Shown one piece after another: positions 24,030 through 39,814 of a stretch of 64,000 bases of DNA. Positions within the stretch are counted from its first letter, which is position 1, and the number at the start of each line of letters is the position of its first letter. Source of the DNA: Tenrec ecaudatus (taxonomy: Eukaryota; Chordata; Mammalia; Afrosoricida; Tenrecidae); NCBI RefSeq assembly GCF_050624435.1, contig NC_134531.1, positions 258,306,812 to 258,370,811 of the forward strand, read 5' to 3'. The notes beneath the pieces are model-generated. The model was not told the DNA's origin, made no database searches, and saw only the letters and a program-made list of their open reading frames with translations. Made by a program: the position numbers and the translations under genes.

Positions 24030-24655
24030 TTGAAGATTTATTTACACACTTTATAGATGTGATAGGTTGTATGTCAAGGTGGCTGGGCTAGGAGTCTCCC
24101 ATGATTTGATGCAATGTAATGACCTCTATGAAGGGCTCTTCTGTAAGCTGTCAAGCAGTTGTGGGAAGAAAAGGGTGGAGTACTAATATGGTCACAGCCT
24201 TGATACATGGGGAGTATAGCCTACTCTTAATAAAAGTTGACACTGTAGAGAAGCTTTTTCTTGCTATCCTGAATCCCATATTTTTGCACCAATCTCCAAT
24301 TCTTGAGCTAACAACCCAACATATTGGCTGCCAACCCGCGGAGCCATCAATGTTTACTGACCTAGTATTTGTTAGTCTCTGCCAGCTACAAATCTGATCT
24401 ACTGACATCTACTAGCCTAGTTTTCCTTTTTCCTTCTTCCTGGTTCCTGGTCCATTGGCACCAGCAGTTGTACAGCTCAGGAAGAGTCTCCAGTTTAATT
24501 CTGACTAATGAACTTGAGCCAGACTGGACTTACTACTCCTACAATTGAGTGAGCCTTTTATCTTGATATAAACTTCCTCTTTATATACCTATGTAATTAT
24601 CACTGGTTTTACTTCCCTAGAGAAACCAGCTTAATATAACAGGTGCTAAAAGTGG
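24030..24655 (+). mobile_element. LTR-like repeat, unassigned
   Basis: Begins near GATGTGATAGGTTGTATGTC and ends near TAGAGAAACCAGCTTAATAT, similar in its ends and middle to 44840-45330. It may be a solitary LTR of an ERVL-type family or another old repeat. I cannot name it. The 92-codon ORF is not supported. Confidence 0.35.
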
Positions 24656-24879
24656 TCACATTAAAAAAAAAACTACTTGTGAGAAAAATAATCTTAGGAA
24701 TTGGAGTCACAATATTGGGAAGGTGTTGGTCTGAAAGTATGATAAAAATAAGTGTACTAATAAAAGGCCACCACTATTCCTGTTGCTAGTAATAATAACA
24801 CGGGCTCCTATTTTCAACCATCCCTCACATGCACTGAGCTGTTTGAAGTTGAGGCGGCACTGCACAAAGACCTCTCCTA

Positions 24880-25060
24880 AGTCATCCTCACCGTGGGAAA
24901 GCTTCGTCGTGACAACTGTCTAAGGCAGAGCAGGACTGCCCTTGTAGGTTTCTGAGATGAGAACTCTTTACAGGAGTTGAAAGCTTCGTTTTTCTCCTTC
25001 AGAGCGGCTGTTGGTTTCAAACTTCTGGCCTTGCAGCCAATACATAGGGTCGCCACGAGG
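24880..25060 (-). mobile_element. AfroSINE, antisense, diverged
   Basis: Retains AAGGCAGAGCAGGACTGCCC, TTTCTGAGATGAGAACTCTT and CAGAGCGGCTGTTGGTTTCA, which are the reversed AfroSINE body and tRNA-like head. Confidence 0.55.
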
Positions 25061-28619
<3,559 letters not shown>

Positions 28620-28651
28620 TCAATTATGTTTTAATATAAAACACATGCTTA

Positions 28652-28928
28652 CCCCCTCCCTGGGGAACAGACAAAAGAAAAGTGGGTGAAGGAAGACACT
28701 GGACAGTGTAAGACATGAAAAAATAATAATCATGTATAAATTATCAAGGGTGAGGGAAGGGGGGGAAATGAGGAGCTGATATCAAGGGCACAAGTAGAAA
28801 GAAAATGTTTTGAGAATGTTGATGACAACAAATGTACAAATGTGCTTGACACAATGGATGGATATATGGATTGTGAGGAATTATATGAGCCCACAATAAA
28901 ATACTTTTTAAAAGAAAACAACAATAAC
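28652..28928 (+). mobile_element. L1 3' tail insertion with 12-bp target-site duplication
   Basis: Sense 3' end finishing in CCCACAATAAAATACTTTTT and an A-rich tail. Flanked by AACACATGCTTA (28640-28651) and AACACATGTTTA (28929-28940). Confidence 0.7.
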
Positions 28929-29094
28929 AACACATGTTTATTAGTTGCTTACTTAAGCATTACATTAAGGAGGTTGACTAGGGGAGAATAAATATTATAA
29001 CACATCCAACTAAAAATTTACTGTTTTATGTTGTTACTGACCTAACTGTAGCACTAACAATAATGTGCCTTTTGGGGGCTTGGGGGTTTTTCTC

Positions 29095-29440
29095 TCGTGA
29101 ATTCCAAATCATGGAAACCTGTGAGTGGCAGAGTACAATTGTGTTCCACTGAATTTTCAATAGCTGGCTTCTCATAAGTAGATCATGGGTTTTATTTCAA
29201 GGCACCACTAGGTGGATTCATAGCTCCACTCTTACACTTAGCAGCACGGTCTATTAGCCACTCGCCCCACCCAGGTTCTCCAAATTGATACTGCTGGTGT
29301 GTGCCATTAAATCAAGTCAGACACACAGTGATGCTTGTGACAGAAGTGCAGCTCTTTCCTCCCCCGGACAGGCTTGTGGGTTTGAAGTACAGACCTCTCT
29401 GTTAGCAGTGAATGTGTAATCACTGTAATGCCAGGGAACC
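29095..29440 (-). mobile_element. Two diverged AfroSINE remnants, antisense
   Basis: Roughly 29095-29280 and 29300-29440. The second keeps GTGCCATTAAATCAAGTCAG and GTGGGTTTGAAGTACAG. Both are degraded. Confidence 0.4.
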
Positions 29441-29444
29441 TTGT

Positions 29445-31490
29445 GTTGGTAGGTACCAGAGTCAGTTTCAACTCAAAATAATCTTATCATCAACAGAATA
29501 AAACAATGCCCAGTCCTGCACAATTCTGACATATTGAATCCTTCGTTGCCGCCACTTGTTGAAGGGCTTCCTCATTTTCGCGGACATCCTACCAAGCACG
29601 GTGTCCTTCTGCAAGGATTGGTCCCTTCTGACATGATGTACAAACACATGAAAGAATGTCTTCACCATTCTAAGGAGAATTCTAGCAGTACTTCACCCAA
29701 CAGAGATTTGTTGGTTCTTCTAGAACCCCGTGGTATGTTCAATATTCTTTATCAACACCATATTTGAAAGCATCAATCCTTCTCCAGTCTTTTAATTCAC
29801 TGGCTATCTTACATATGAATGAAAGGCAACTGAAATTATGACTTGGTTCAGGTGTGCCGGAGTCCTCAAAGTGACATCTTTGCATCAGAGTTGCCCAACA
29901 CAATACACCATCTGATTTCTTGACTGCTGCTCTCATGAGCACTGAGTGTGGATTCATGCAAAATGAAATCTGACTGCTTTACACAATCGATGTATGTATG
30001 GATTGTGGTAAGAGTTGTATGAGTTCCTAATAAAACGTTTAAAAAGAAATTTGACAACTGCAATCTTTTCTCCATTTTTTTCCCCATGAGGTGGTCCATT
30101 AGTACAGTTGGGGGGGGGGATTTCTGTTGTAATACAAATGGAAGACTATAGTCTTTGATCTGGATCAGTAAGTGCTTCAAGTCCTCTTCAATTTCAGCAA
30201 GCACAATTGTGCCATTGTCATATTGCGGATTGTTAGTGACCCTTCCTCCAATCGTGATGCTACAACCCCCTTCCTAGAGTCTAGCTTCTCGGATTACTTG
30301 CTCAGTACACAGTTTTAATGAGTAAGAGCGAAGGAATACAACGCTGACACACATATTTCTTGATTTTAAACCGGCCGGTATCACCTTGTTCTGTTTGAAC
30401 ATCTGCCTCTTGTTCTATGAACAGGTTCATATGAGCATCATTACATGCTCTGAGAGTCTCATTATTTACAATATTACCAGTTTGTTATGATCCACACAGT
30501 CTAATAAATGCCTTTGCTTAGACAATAAACATGAGTGAACGTATCTCACCCAAGATCCAGCTGGTAGCAGTTTTGTGCAGCCCAATATACTTGTAGGTGA
30601 TATTAATGATATTGTTCAATATTTTCCACATTTCTACTGGGTCACCTTTCTTTAGAATGGGCACAAACATGCATCTCTTCCAGTCAGTTGACCAGGTAGT
30701 GGCCTTTCAAATTTCTGGGATATGACTAGTAAGTGTTCCCAGGGGTGCTTCAGTCTGTCAATCTCAAGAGGCCTGTTTGTGACCAATGCCATCAAAAACT
30801 GGTATTTTTCAATGCCACCAGTTCATCTCTTGAAATAGCCAAATGTGGATCAATTCCGTTTGATCCCATATTCTCTTGATTCTTCTTGAATCGTCCAATA
30901 TTTTAGCCCATAGAGTCCATAAATATTGCAACCCGAGGATTCAATATTTTTCTTTAGTGCTTTCTGCTTAAGGAAAGCTGAGCATAAGACCTTACTGTCT
31001 TCCCATGCTGCCCTTTGAAGTCTTCACTTAGTTCTTTTAAGTAATTTCTTCCATTTGCTTTAAGTACTCTGTGTTCAAAAGTACGTTTCAGAGTCTCTTC
31101 TGACATTCATTTTAGTCTTTACTTTCTTTAAAGACCTTTTACTTCTTTCATGTATGAAGTTCCTGATCCCACAACTCCTTTGGTCTTCAGTCAGTAGTGT
31201 TTACTGCACCAAATCTTGAGACGGTCTGTAACTTCAGGTACGATATCGTTAAAGCCCTATTTTGGCTATTGGGGACTTGTTTTCATTTTCTTTAGCTTCA
31301 TACCGAACTTCTAATGAGAGGTTGAAGGTCTGTTCTACAGTCAGCCCTAGGCATTGTTTTGGCTGATGGTATTGAGTATTTCCATTCTATCTTCCACACG
31401 TGTACAACGGATTCCTGTGTATTCTATCTGGCAAGGTGCTTGTCTATAGTTACAGCTTATGTAGGTGAGGAAAGGTATGTGCAATGATTA
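29445..31490 (-). mobile_element. Decayed RTE-type LINE, antisense
   Basis: Reverse of the RTE 3' half. It runs from the C-terminal reverse-transcriptase part (about 29460-30250), with family text such as TTCAAGTCCTCTTCAATTTC near 30176-30195, toward upstream parts (about 30500-31490). Broken by stops and interrupted by a short L1 tail at 29975-30045. Confidence 0.6.
29975..30045 (+). mobile_element. Very short L1 3' tail inside an RTE copy
   Basis: About 70 bp ending GTTGTATGAGTTCCTAATAA plus an A-rich tail. Flanks share GAAAT(C/T)TGAC (from 29965 and from 30046). An extreme 5' truncation. Confidence 0.55.
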
Positions 31491-32160
31491 TGTCAATGCT
31501 CTTGCAAATGATACTGGAAGGATCTAATATATAATCTGTTTAAATGCAGCTTTTAAAATATTTTTTATTATAATTAAATATAATTTAAATTTTAGTTCTT
31601 GAATGTCACTAGCCACATTCCAAATGTTTGAACGTCCATTTGGCTGAGCTGATAAGGAACATGTCCATCTGAATAAAGTCCCATTGTACTACACCGGTAC
31701 AGCGGGTCTTTCCGTCCCATGTTTGGAAGGGGGTAAAGTAGTATTACAAACATAAATTTGAAGGCTATTTTGTGATAAGTATAGATGTGACAAAGAACTG
31801 CCTTACAAGTCATCACTTTCTTACCACAAGCACGTTAACATAGTTTACACAGCACCCTAGAAAGTTAAGGAAACAAACTAAAGTCACATCTTGTCACTGA
31901 ATGTGGAAGGAGAGGCTGATTGTTCCTTAGGCAAGTGGGACAGGACCGCCACATTTCATGGGCCAAGGTCGTAGAAGTATGCTGAGAGCTGTACTGCAGG
32001 AGTTAATGATGCAGCTGCAGTCTGTCTTTCTGTCTAAGATAAATGGATACCTTGCCTTGACAGAGGCTAAAGAAAACAGCACCTGCAAAGATATTATGAC
32101 TTCATTTTCCCAAGCCTCATCCTCCCCACTGTGTTTGAACAACCTGGACGAATGTTTCTT

Positions 32161-33305
32161 TTTTTTTTTTTTTTTAACATTTTATTAGGGACTCATACAA
32201 CTCTTATCACAATCCATACATATATATACATCAATTGTATAAAGCACATCTGTACATTGTTTGCCCTAATCATTTTCAAAGCATTTGTTCTCCACTTAAG
32301 CCCTGTGCATCAAGTCCTCTTTTTTCCCCTGGCTCCCCGCTCCCCTCTCCCCCATGAGCCCTTGATAATTTATAAATTATTATTTTGTCATATCTTGCCC
32401 TATCTGATGTCTCCCTTCACCCCCTTTTCAGTTGTCCATCCCCCAGGGAGGAGGTCACATGTAGATCCTTGTAATGGGTTCCCCCTTTCCAACCCACTTA
32501 CCCTCTACCCTCCCAGGATCACCCCTCACACCCCTGGTCCTGAAGGTATCATCCACCCTGGATTCCCTGTGCCTACAGTTCCTATCTGCACCAGTGTACA
32601 ACCTCTGCTCTATTCAGACTTGCAAGGTAGAATTCGGATGATGATAGTGGGCTGGGGAGGAACCATTTAGGGACTGGAGGAAAGCTGTATTCTTCATCGG
32701 TGCTACATCGCACCCTGACTGACTCGTCTCCTCCTCTAGACCCTCTGGGAGGGGTTCTCCATTGGCCAACAAATGGGCTTTGGGTCTCCACTCTGCACTT
32801 CTCCCTTCATTCACTATGGTAAGATATTTTTTTTCTTTATGATGCCTTATACCTAATCCCTTCGACAACTCGTGATCGCACAGGCTGGTGTGCTTCTTCC
32901 ATGTGGGCTTTGTTGCTTCTGAGCTAGATGGCCACTGGTTCACCTTCAAGCCTTTAAGACCCCAGACACTATCTCTTTTGATAGGCGGGCACCATCAGCT
33001 TTCTTCACCACATTTGCTTGTTCACCCGCTTTGGCTTCAGCGGTTGTGTCAGGAGGGTGAGTATCATAGAATGCCAATTTAATAGAAGGAAGTATTCATG
33101 CATTGAGGGAGTGCTTGAGTAGAGGCCCAAGGTCCTTCGCCACCTTAATACTAAACCTATAAATATAGGCACATAGATCTATTTCCCCATCCTCATATAT
33201 ATATTTGCATGTACATGTCTTTGGCTAGACCTCTATTAAATGCCCTTTGACTCCTAGTTCTTTCCTCTATTTCCCTTGACCTTCCTCCTGCCCCACTAGT
33301 ATGCT
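32161..33305 (-). mobile_element. Young L1 3' UTR insertion with perfect 17-bp target-site duplication
   Basis: The direct repeat CTGGACGAATGTTTCTT (32144-32160 and 33306-33322) brackets an antisense element of 1145 bp that starts with a T run. It carries only one copy of the internal module (about 32860-33045), unlike the copies at 3.5 and 5.9 kb, and extends upstream to a GGGGCAGGAGG-type segment at its right end. The 179-codon plus-strand ORF across its left part is antisense 3' UTR. Confidence 0.85.
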
Positions 33306-33322
33306 CTGGACGAATGTTTCTT

Positions 33323-34600
33323 TGTAAGCTCTGAGAATTGTTTCTAACCTTGGCCCTAATCCAGCTCTGGGCTTTAGATCGTCTATGCTGCAGAGACCAA
33401 CTTTTTGTCTCTTTTGTGTATCAATTTTCTGCAGATCATACCCTTTGAATCCATGTAATTTTTGAGATGAGAGCCAGTCTCTACATTTTCTCACAACCAA
33501 GACCTTAATTAAAAAAAGGGAAACGGGAAAATTTTAGATGTAATATTAGAAGCAACTTGCTTTTGCAGAAAGAGGATTATACTAGATATTTGAACATGTG
33601 GATATATTCCTGGCCTGAATGGTTCCCAAATAGAAAATAGGGAGTTGTTTGGACATGCCTCCGAGATGCCCACCTGGAAAACTTTAGTGAAAATAAATCA
33701 CCTATATTGAAGTAGAGGAAAAGGTACTCCCAGTTATACTGAATGAACATGTGCTCTGTACCAGGACTTTGTTACACATTGGAATATAAAGATGTATATA
33801 TGCTGGCCTTAAAAACTTATGATGCGCAATACACAAAGACAACGTATTAGTGAAAATAACACAGAATGTATGAATTCCATGAAAGGACCCTTTAGAATAT
33901 AGGGTGAAGGCTTTACAGAAGAAGAAGACGGAGGGAAGGAAGGGGTGATTTGTGGTCTAGAACGGTGTCAGAGAGGAAGTGAAAGGGGAGTTAAAAGTTA
34001 GAAAGTCATAACAGAAAAGAGAAGGTGACAGGTTTTGAGCAGAAAATGACCTTGAAAAAGGCGTGTTTCCAGTTGGGTGGGCGTTGGTAAGGCTATTGCA
34101 GCATAGTAAGCAGCACTGCCTAAGCAGACTAGCTTTAATGCGCGAACAACTAAGAACTACAACTGATGTGCCATGCTTGACTACAGTGCAAAAGGGAAGC
34201 GGAGGGAGCAGGACAAAAGGAGATGGCAATGAACAGGTAACAGTCGGCCAACGCCCTAGAAGTCCTGATAAGGAACTTTACCTAGAGCAAAATGGATGAA
34301 AACCCACTGAATTATGATGAAATAAATATCACTATCTCTTTAAAAAAGAGATCACTATGAGGAACCCAGATGTACCCCCTTAACCCTCAATGTCCATCCG
34401 CTCTAAGAAACTCCCAAACTGCTCTGTTATGATACGTGAGCATGTGATTGAAGTCTGGCCAATGGGACAGCAGTAAAAATACCATTGTGTCTTTGGGGTC
34501 ATGACCCTAAAGGCCAAGCCCAATCCTCACCATTATTCTTTTGACTGGATGGAAAGAAGTGTGCCTCTCATCTCCCCCTATTGTTTTTATTTATTTATTG
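33323..34600. other. ARL13B intron 2, no recognised gene
   Basis: Unclassified intronic sequence. The 90-codon and 78-codon ORFs at about 33957-34299 overlap on opposite strands in low-complexity purine-rich DNA and have no recognisable domain. Confidence 0.4.
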
Positions 34601-34604
34601 TTTT

Positions 34605-35105
34605 TAATTAAATCATTTTATTGGGGGATCTTAGATCTTATCACAATCCGTACATACATCCATTGTGTCAAGCACATTTGTACATGTTGCCATCAGCATT
34701 TTCAAAGCATTTTCTACTTGATCCCTTGATATCAGCTCCTCCTTTTGCCCCTCCTCCCTCCCTCCCTCCCACCTCCCTCTCTCAGGAGCCCTTGATAAAT
34801 TATTATTATTTGCATATCTTACATCGTCCACTGTCTCCTTTTACCCATTTTTCTCTTGGTTGCGATTATTATGGTTGATTCCCACTTTCTACCCCCACCT
34901 TCCCCTTACCTTCCTGGTATCTCTATTCTCATGATTGGTCCTGAGGGGTTTATCTGTCCTGGATTCCCTATGTTGTGGGCTCTTAGCTGTAGCAGTGTAC
35001 ATGTTCTGGTCTAGTGTGATTTTAAGGTCGAATCAAGGTCATGGTAGTGGGGTAAAAGAAGCACCAGAGAACTAGCGGAAAGCTGTATGTTTCATCGGGG
35101 CTATA
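34605..35105 (-). mobile_element. Truncated L1 3' end, antisense
   Basis: Begins AAATCATTTTATTGGGGGAT and continues through the reversed 3' UTR to the conserved AAAGCTGTATGTTTCATCG near 35080. Confidence 0.65.
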
Positions 35106-37831
35106 CTGTGCAGTGGACTGTAGATGTGAGATTGAAGTAGAATTTGAAATCTGGAAGTGGGGTGCTGTCAGCAGACCTATCATGCTATTCCACTAGCACT
35201 TGTGCAGCAGCTGTTAACACTGGTATTGCAAACGAGACCGCCAGCCATTCTCCTTGATATCATAGCAAACCATTTGTTAAAATTTTATCCTATGACACCT
35301 TGACACGAAGGACACAGGGCAATGCAGCTTATTATATTAAAGAAGACAGCTGTAAAATGTAAAATATTTGCTATTTTAGCTGCTCTTTTCAAAACCCTAT
35401 GAGAGGGATAAATTCAGGCTACCGCTTGAGAGTTTGCAAGTCGATGTGGAAAAATATCAACTTTATAATAGAGGCACTGTCTTCCTGTAATCCGTACTTT
35501 GCCTTTGTTTCTGTCTCAAAACTGAGGCAGAGATAAGCAGTGGTTCTAAAGAGGTAGTTTAACTATGTAGCATTAGCTTTATCAGCTTCCTCCCGCTGTC
35601 AGCCAAACAATGGGAGACAGCAGTAATGGGCAGAACACACAGGGTGAGAATGAACAGCTCAGTGTTAAACTTATACATGATGGTTTTACAGCTGACATCA
35701 TCTGCTGACCACGATTACTACATATTTTTACTGATGCGTACTGCGAAACATAGTAAATATGCCCGACTTGCAAAGTACAATGAACATAAACCCTGGGCTG
35801 CCAAAGCCATGCAAGCATCAAGTAGCCCATAAGTACTGAGTAATCGCAAATACGTACTTGAGCACGGGACATAGTTACGTGGATAAAGAGCATTTAGGCT
35901 ATCATGATTGTGACGCATCCAAAATGTTCAATACTGTGAGTACTGAATTCATAAAAAGAAAGATTTTCACCTAAAATGGCAGCGGTTTCCGTAAAAATAG
36001 CAATGGCAGGGGAGTCTGATCTCCGTTAATTTCACACCAAGGAGGAATCAACATTAGCAGCAGCAGCTCAAGAAAAACTCAGGGTACAGTTCTTCAATCA
36101 GGACAGCCTTTTCTCAGCTGTGCCCACAGAGCAGCCTCTCTCTGGTCCCCATTTCTTAAGTCCCTGAGGCTTCTTGGGTTGGCTCAGCCTCTGCCCTAAT
36201 TGGGGGTTACAAAGCCCTTTAGATTTTTAGTTCCCAGAGTCACCCCGCCAGCCTCCTCCCTGAAAGTACTCAGTTCTCTCACTCTGTGGCCTGGGAAGCC
36301 CACTGTACTATCTCATAGCAGTCTCCTTTGCAGCAGCCATTTTTCTGCTTTTGCTTGTCTCTGTATCTTGCCAATGGTCTTATAGCTCACTCTCCTTGGG
36401 GCCTAAGATATTCTCGGTGCTGGAACCCCAGGGCCCTTCTTCTCAGTGGTAATCAGGTCCCACCCACACGCCGCACCGCCCTCTGCTGTCCCCCCTCCCA
36501 GATTATCTCTTGTAAGATAAATGGTGCCACTCAAGCCTGGGCATGACTTTAGTAAGACAGTGAATGAGGTAACTGGAATAGGGGTGGTGACTGGGGTAAG
36601 CTGGGGATGAGTCACAACCTCTGTCTAGTATATGAGACCATGACTCTAGATACATCCTACCCTAATCTTGCCTCATGAACATAATGGACACCTCCCTCAC
36701 ACGAGACCATAACCATAGGCACAGAAGCTAGGATTTATGATGTATTACAAGGTGGAAAGTATATGAGATCACAAAATAGAGGGTAATCACACCATACTGA
36801 GAATCATAGACTAGCCAGCCTGACACATACATTTACTGGCACAGCCCCACCCAAGCATTGTGTGGGAATCACAGTCTGCGACCAGAAGAGGCTACTAATT
36901 CATTCATAGTATCCCAGTTGGAAATACAATGGTCAGATAATCCTGCATATTTTAACCAGTCATATGGTTGTTTAGAATAGACTGCAATCCCCAGCGTCCA
37001 TGGCAGCTAGGGGTGGCCCTAAGAGTAGGTTCTAATAGTGTTCTGGTTAGGTTGGATATCAGCTGTGGGAGAGGAAAAGGGAGGACTTGATAAGTAATGT
37101 CTGCCAGTTTCTATGTTATGAATTCCAGGACCACTTAAAAACAGAACTGGGAAAAATAATGATGCTTGCTGATATGAGTTGGTAGGAGTCATTAGAAGCC
37201 AGCTCAAAAACCAAAAGCTCTCGCATGTGAACTGAAGTAATGCGGCAGCATCTAATTCATGTTCTTTCTTCCAGTTGGACTGTACATGTAGTTGTGAGCT
37301 ACAGTATAGCATAGTGATGGGGGACTCCTCCAGGAAGGCAAACAAAGAGGAGTTTAAGGACCTAACACCAGGGAGCTGTTATACTATATTACCTTTGCTT
37401 AGAATGTCATATTCATTCATTCATCTATTTATCTATGTGTTTATTTTTACTTAGAATGTTATGAGAGAGAAATGAACTTTCAGTCATTGCCATTTTAGGT
37501 CTGTTAGAGTAGCTGAAACTATATCAGACAAATGGAATTAGTTTGTAAACCACAAAGAGCAGTTCATTGAAAGAAATTAAGTTCACCATAGGGAAAGCAC
37601 CTTTAGATTAACAAGCTAACATTTTGTATGTGAGGGAATGTATAGCTATCATTGTAAAGATGTTGGGAATCTGGACTGAGGCAATATCAACACAATTAGA
37701 GAAGACAAGCATTAAAGCAAGTAAACAAAAAGATAAGCAGGTGAGTAAAGAACTTGGAATAAGTGAAAGAGTAGACGTCATGGGAGAAATGTTTTATAAG
37801 TTTGCCCGCTACACCTAAAGTATCTTCTAAA
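35106..37831. other. ARL13B intron 2, unassigned sequence
   Basis: No gene recognised. The block at about 36100-36880 has the uneven composition of an old LTR-type repeat but I cannot place it. The overlapping ORFs at 35582-35918 lack recognisable motifs. Confidence 0.35.
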
Positions 37832-38111
37832 GAACAGGGACGTAAAATGATTAAAACTGTTATTACAGAATTTACAGTCTAGAGGTGGTAGAGATCAAAA
37901 TGCAATTAAGCAGTGCCACGAAAAAGAAGTGGTCAATGCTACCAATGGTGGGAGCAATGGTTTAGGGCAGTGAACAGGGACATAAAATGATTAAAACTGT
38001 TATTACAGAATTTACAGTCTAGAGGTGGTAGAGATCAAAATGCAATTAAGCAGTGCCACGAAAAAGAAGTGGTCAATGCTACCAATGGTGGGAGCAATGG
38101 TTTAGGGCAGT
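37832..38111. repeat. Nearly perfect tandem duplication, two 140-bp units
   Basis: GAACAGGGACGTAAAATG begins the first unit (37832) and GAACAGGGACATAAAATG the second (37972). I see one difference between the two 140-bp units. The sequence is not a recognised repeat, so this looks like a recent local duplication or an assembly artefact. Confidence 0.9.
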
Positions 38112-38493
38112 GAGGTATCAAAAGAGACCTCACAGAAGAGACTACAAGATCAAATGAGTTGCTAAAATAAGTAGCTATCTTCGCTAGTAAAATAAGGTGA
38201 GTCAGCGTAAACAAAAATGCAAAGGGATAAAAATGGTTAATTTGGGAAACTTTAGGTCATTATCTATATAACTAAACTTTTTTTCAATTAAGGGAAGAAA
38301 CCCCATGCATTGAAATAGACTAAACAGTAAATAGTGAAACACAGAAGTGGAGTCAGGAAGGAGCGCAACACTGAAGAAAGGTTTGGCTTGTTGTTCATGA
38401 TGTGATACCTGGAATTTTCTAGATTCAGAAAAAGACCCCAGGAGAGTAAAGACAGAGGGAGAGATGGCCTAAGAGAAGGATGATGTTCTAAGC

Positions 38494-38685
38494 CAGTGGT
38501 TCTCAACTGTCCTAATGCCGTGACCCTTTCATACAGTTCCTCATGTTATGGTGACCCCCAACCATAAAATTATTTTTGTTGCTACTTCATAACTGTAATT
38601 TTGTTACTGTTATGAATTGGGTGACCCCTGTGAATGGGTCATTCGACCCCCAAAGGGGTTGCAACCCACAAGTTGAGAACCGCTG
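38494..38685 (-). mobile_element. SPIN/URR1-like hAT miniature element, perfect 8-bp TSD
   Basis: A 192-bp non-autonomous element with terminal inverted repeats CAGTGGTTCTCAAC and GTTGAGAACCGCTG (one mismatch). It is flanked by the perfect duplication TTCTAAGC (38486-38493 and 38686-38693). Eight-base duplications and these termini are typical of hAT transposons. The inner text (GTTGCTACTTCATAACTGTA) matches, from memory, SPIN and rodent URR1 elements. SPIN elements were reported to have entered tenrec and several other tetrapods horizontally. Confidence 0.85.
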
Positions 38686-39054
38686 TTCTAAGCACATGCA
38701 ATAAATTTAGATAAATTGACAAGCAGATTCTTAAGTGTTTGTTTCCTAGAATGAAAAATATTTGAGAAATGGAAAAAGGAAATTTAGTCCAAGGGTGTAT
38801 AAACTACAGTTTACAAGGTAAATCTGGTTCACCACCTGCATTTGAACAGCCCACAAGTGAAGAGTGTGATTTACATTATTCCGTTATTGAAAAATAGTCA
38901 AACGTGAATAATATTTAATCACATTTATGAAAATTATATGAAATTTATTATCATAACCTATAAATAACGGTTCATTGGAACAGTGTCAGGCTCATTTGCT
39001 TAGACATTGTGTATAGGAATGAGAGGCTTCTAAAATTTCATAGAAAAATGGAAT

Positions 39055-39340
39055 GAACCTCTTTCCTGGGGGACGTACAGGGGAGAAGTGGGTAAAGGGA
39101 GATGTCGGACGGTGCAAGATATGACAGAATAATAATAATTTATAAAGTATCAAGGGTTCATGGGGGGGAGCAGGGAAAGAGGGGAAAAGAGGAGCTGATA
39201 CCAAGGGATCAAGTAAAAAGGAAATGTTTGGGAATAATGAAGGCAACAAATACCCAAAAGTGCGTGACACAATAGAAGTATGTAAGGATTGTGAGAAGAG
39301 TTGTATGAGCCCCAATAAAATTATTTAAAAATAAAAGAAT
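39055..39340 (+). mobile_element. Truncated L1 3' tail, sense
   Basis: Contains GTATGTAAGGATTGTGAGAA and ends GAGCCCCAATAAAATTATTT plus an A-rich tail. Confidence 0.65.
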
Positions 39341-39814
39341 TAAAGCTAGTAAAATATTTTTTAATTTAAAAAAAAAGAAGAAAAGATTATAGAATTCTTC
39401 TATAAAATTTTAGAAACCCCCTTATACTTTTGTACTGCAACATCAGAATTGTATCACTTGGGCAAAAACTATGACTTGTGAAACCTAAAATATTCCTTTC
39501 TGGCTCTTCCCAGAAAAGTCTGCTGACTTCTAGTTGAGGTGATCATGGCAAGCACTCTGAAACATGGTAATTTAAGAGATAGCATGCAGTATATATAAAA
39601 GGCTTTAGAAGAATCCATAGAAAACAATATGTGATTTAAATCTAATACTACATAGTAGAATTTAGGAGTAACTAAATATTTTCCAAAGCAGTGAGTTCTT
39701 TCTATTTTATACACTTCCATTTTTGTTATTCATGAAATCAGGCTGTAATCATCAATTTTCAGAAACATACAAGTATAGTAAGTTTCTCCCTATGTATACC
39801 TTAAAGATGTCTGG

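Noticed and set aside
34063..34299. 78-codon ORF in ARL13B intron 2
   Set aside because: No start context, domain or splice support, and an opposite-strand ORF of similar length overlaps it.
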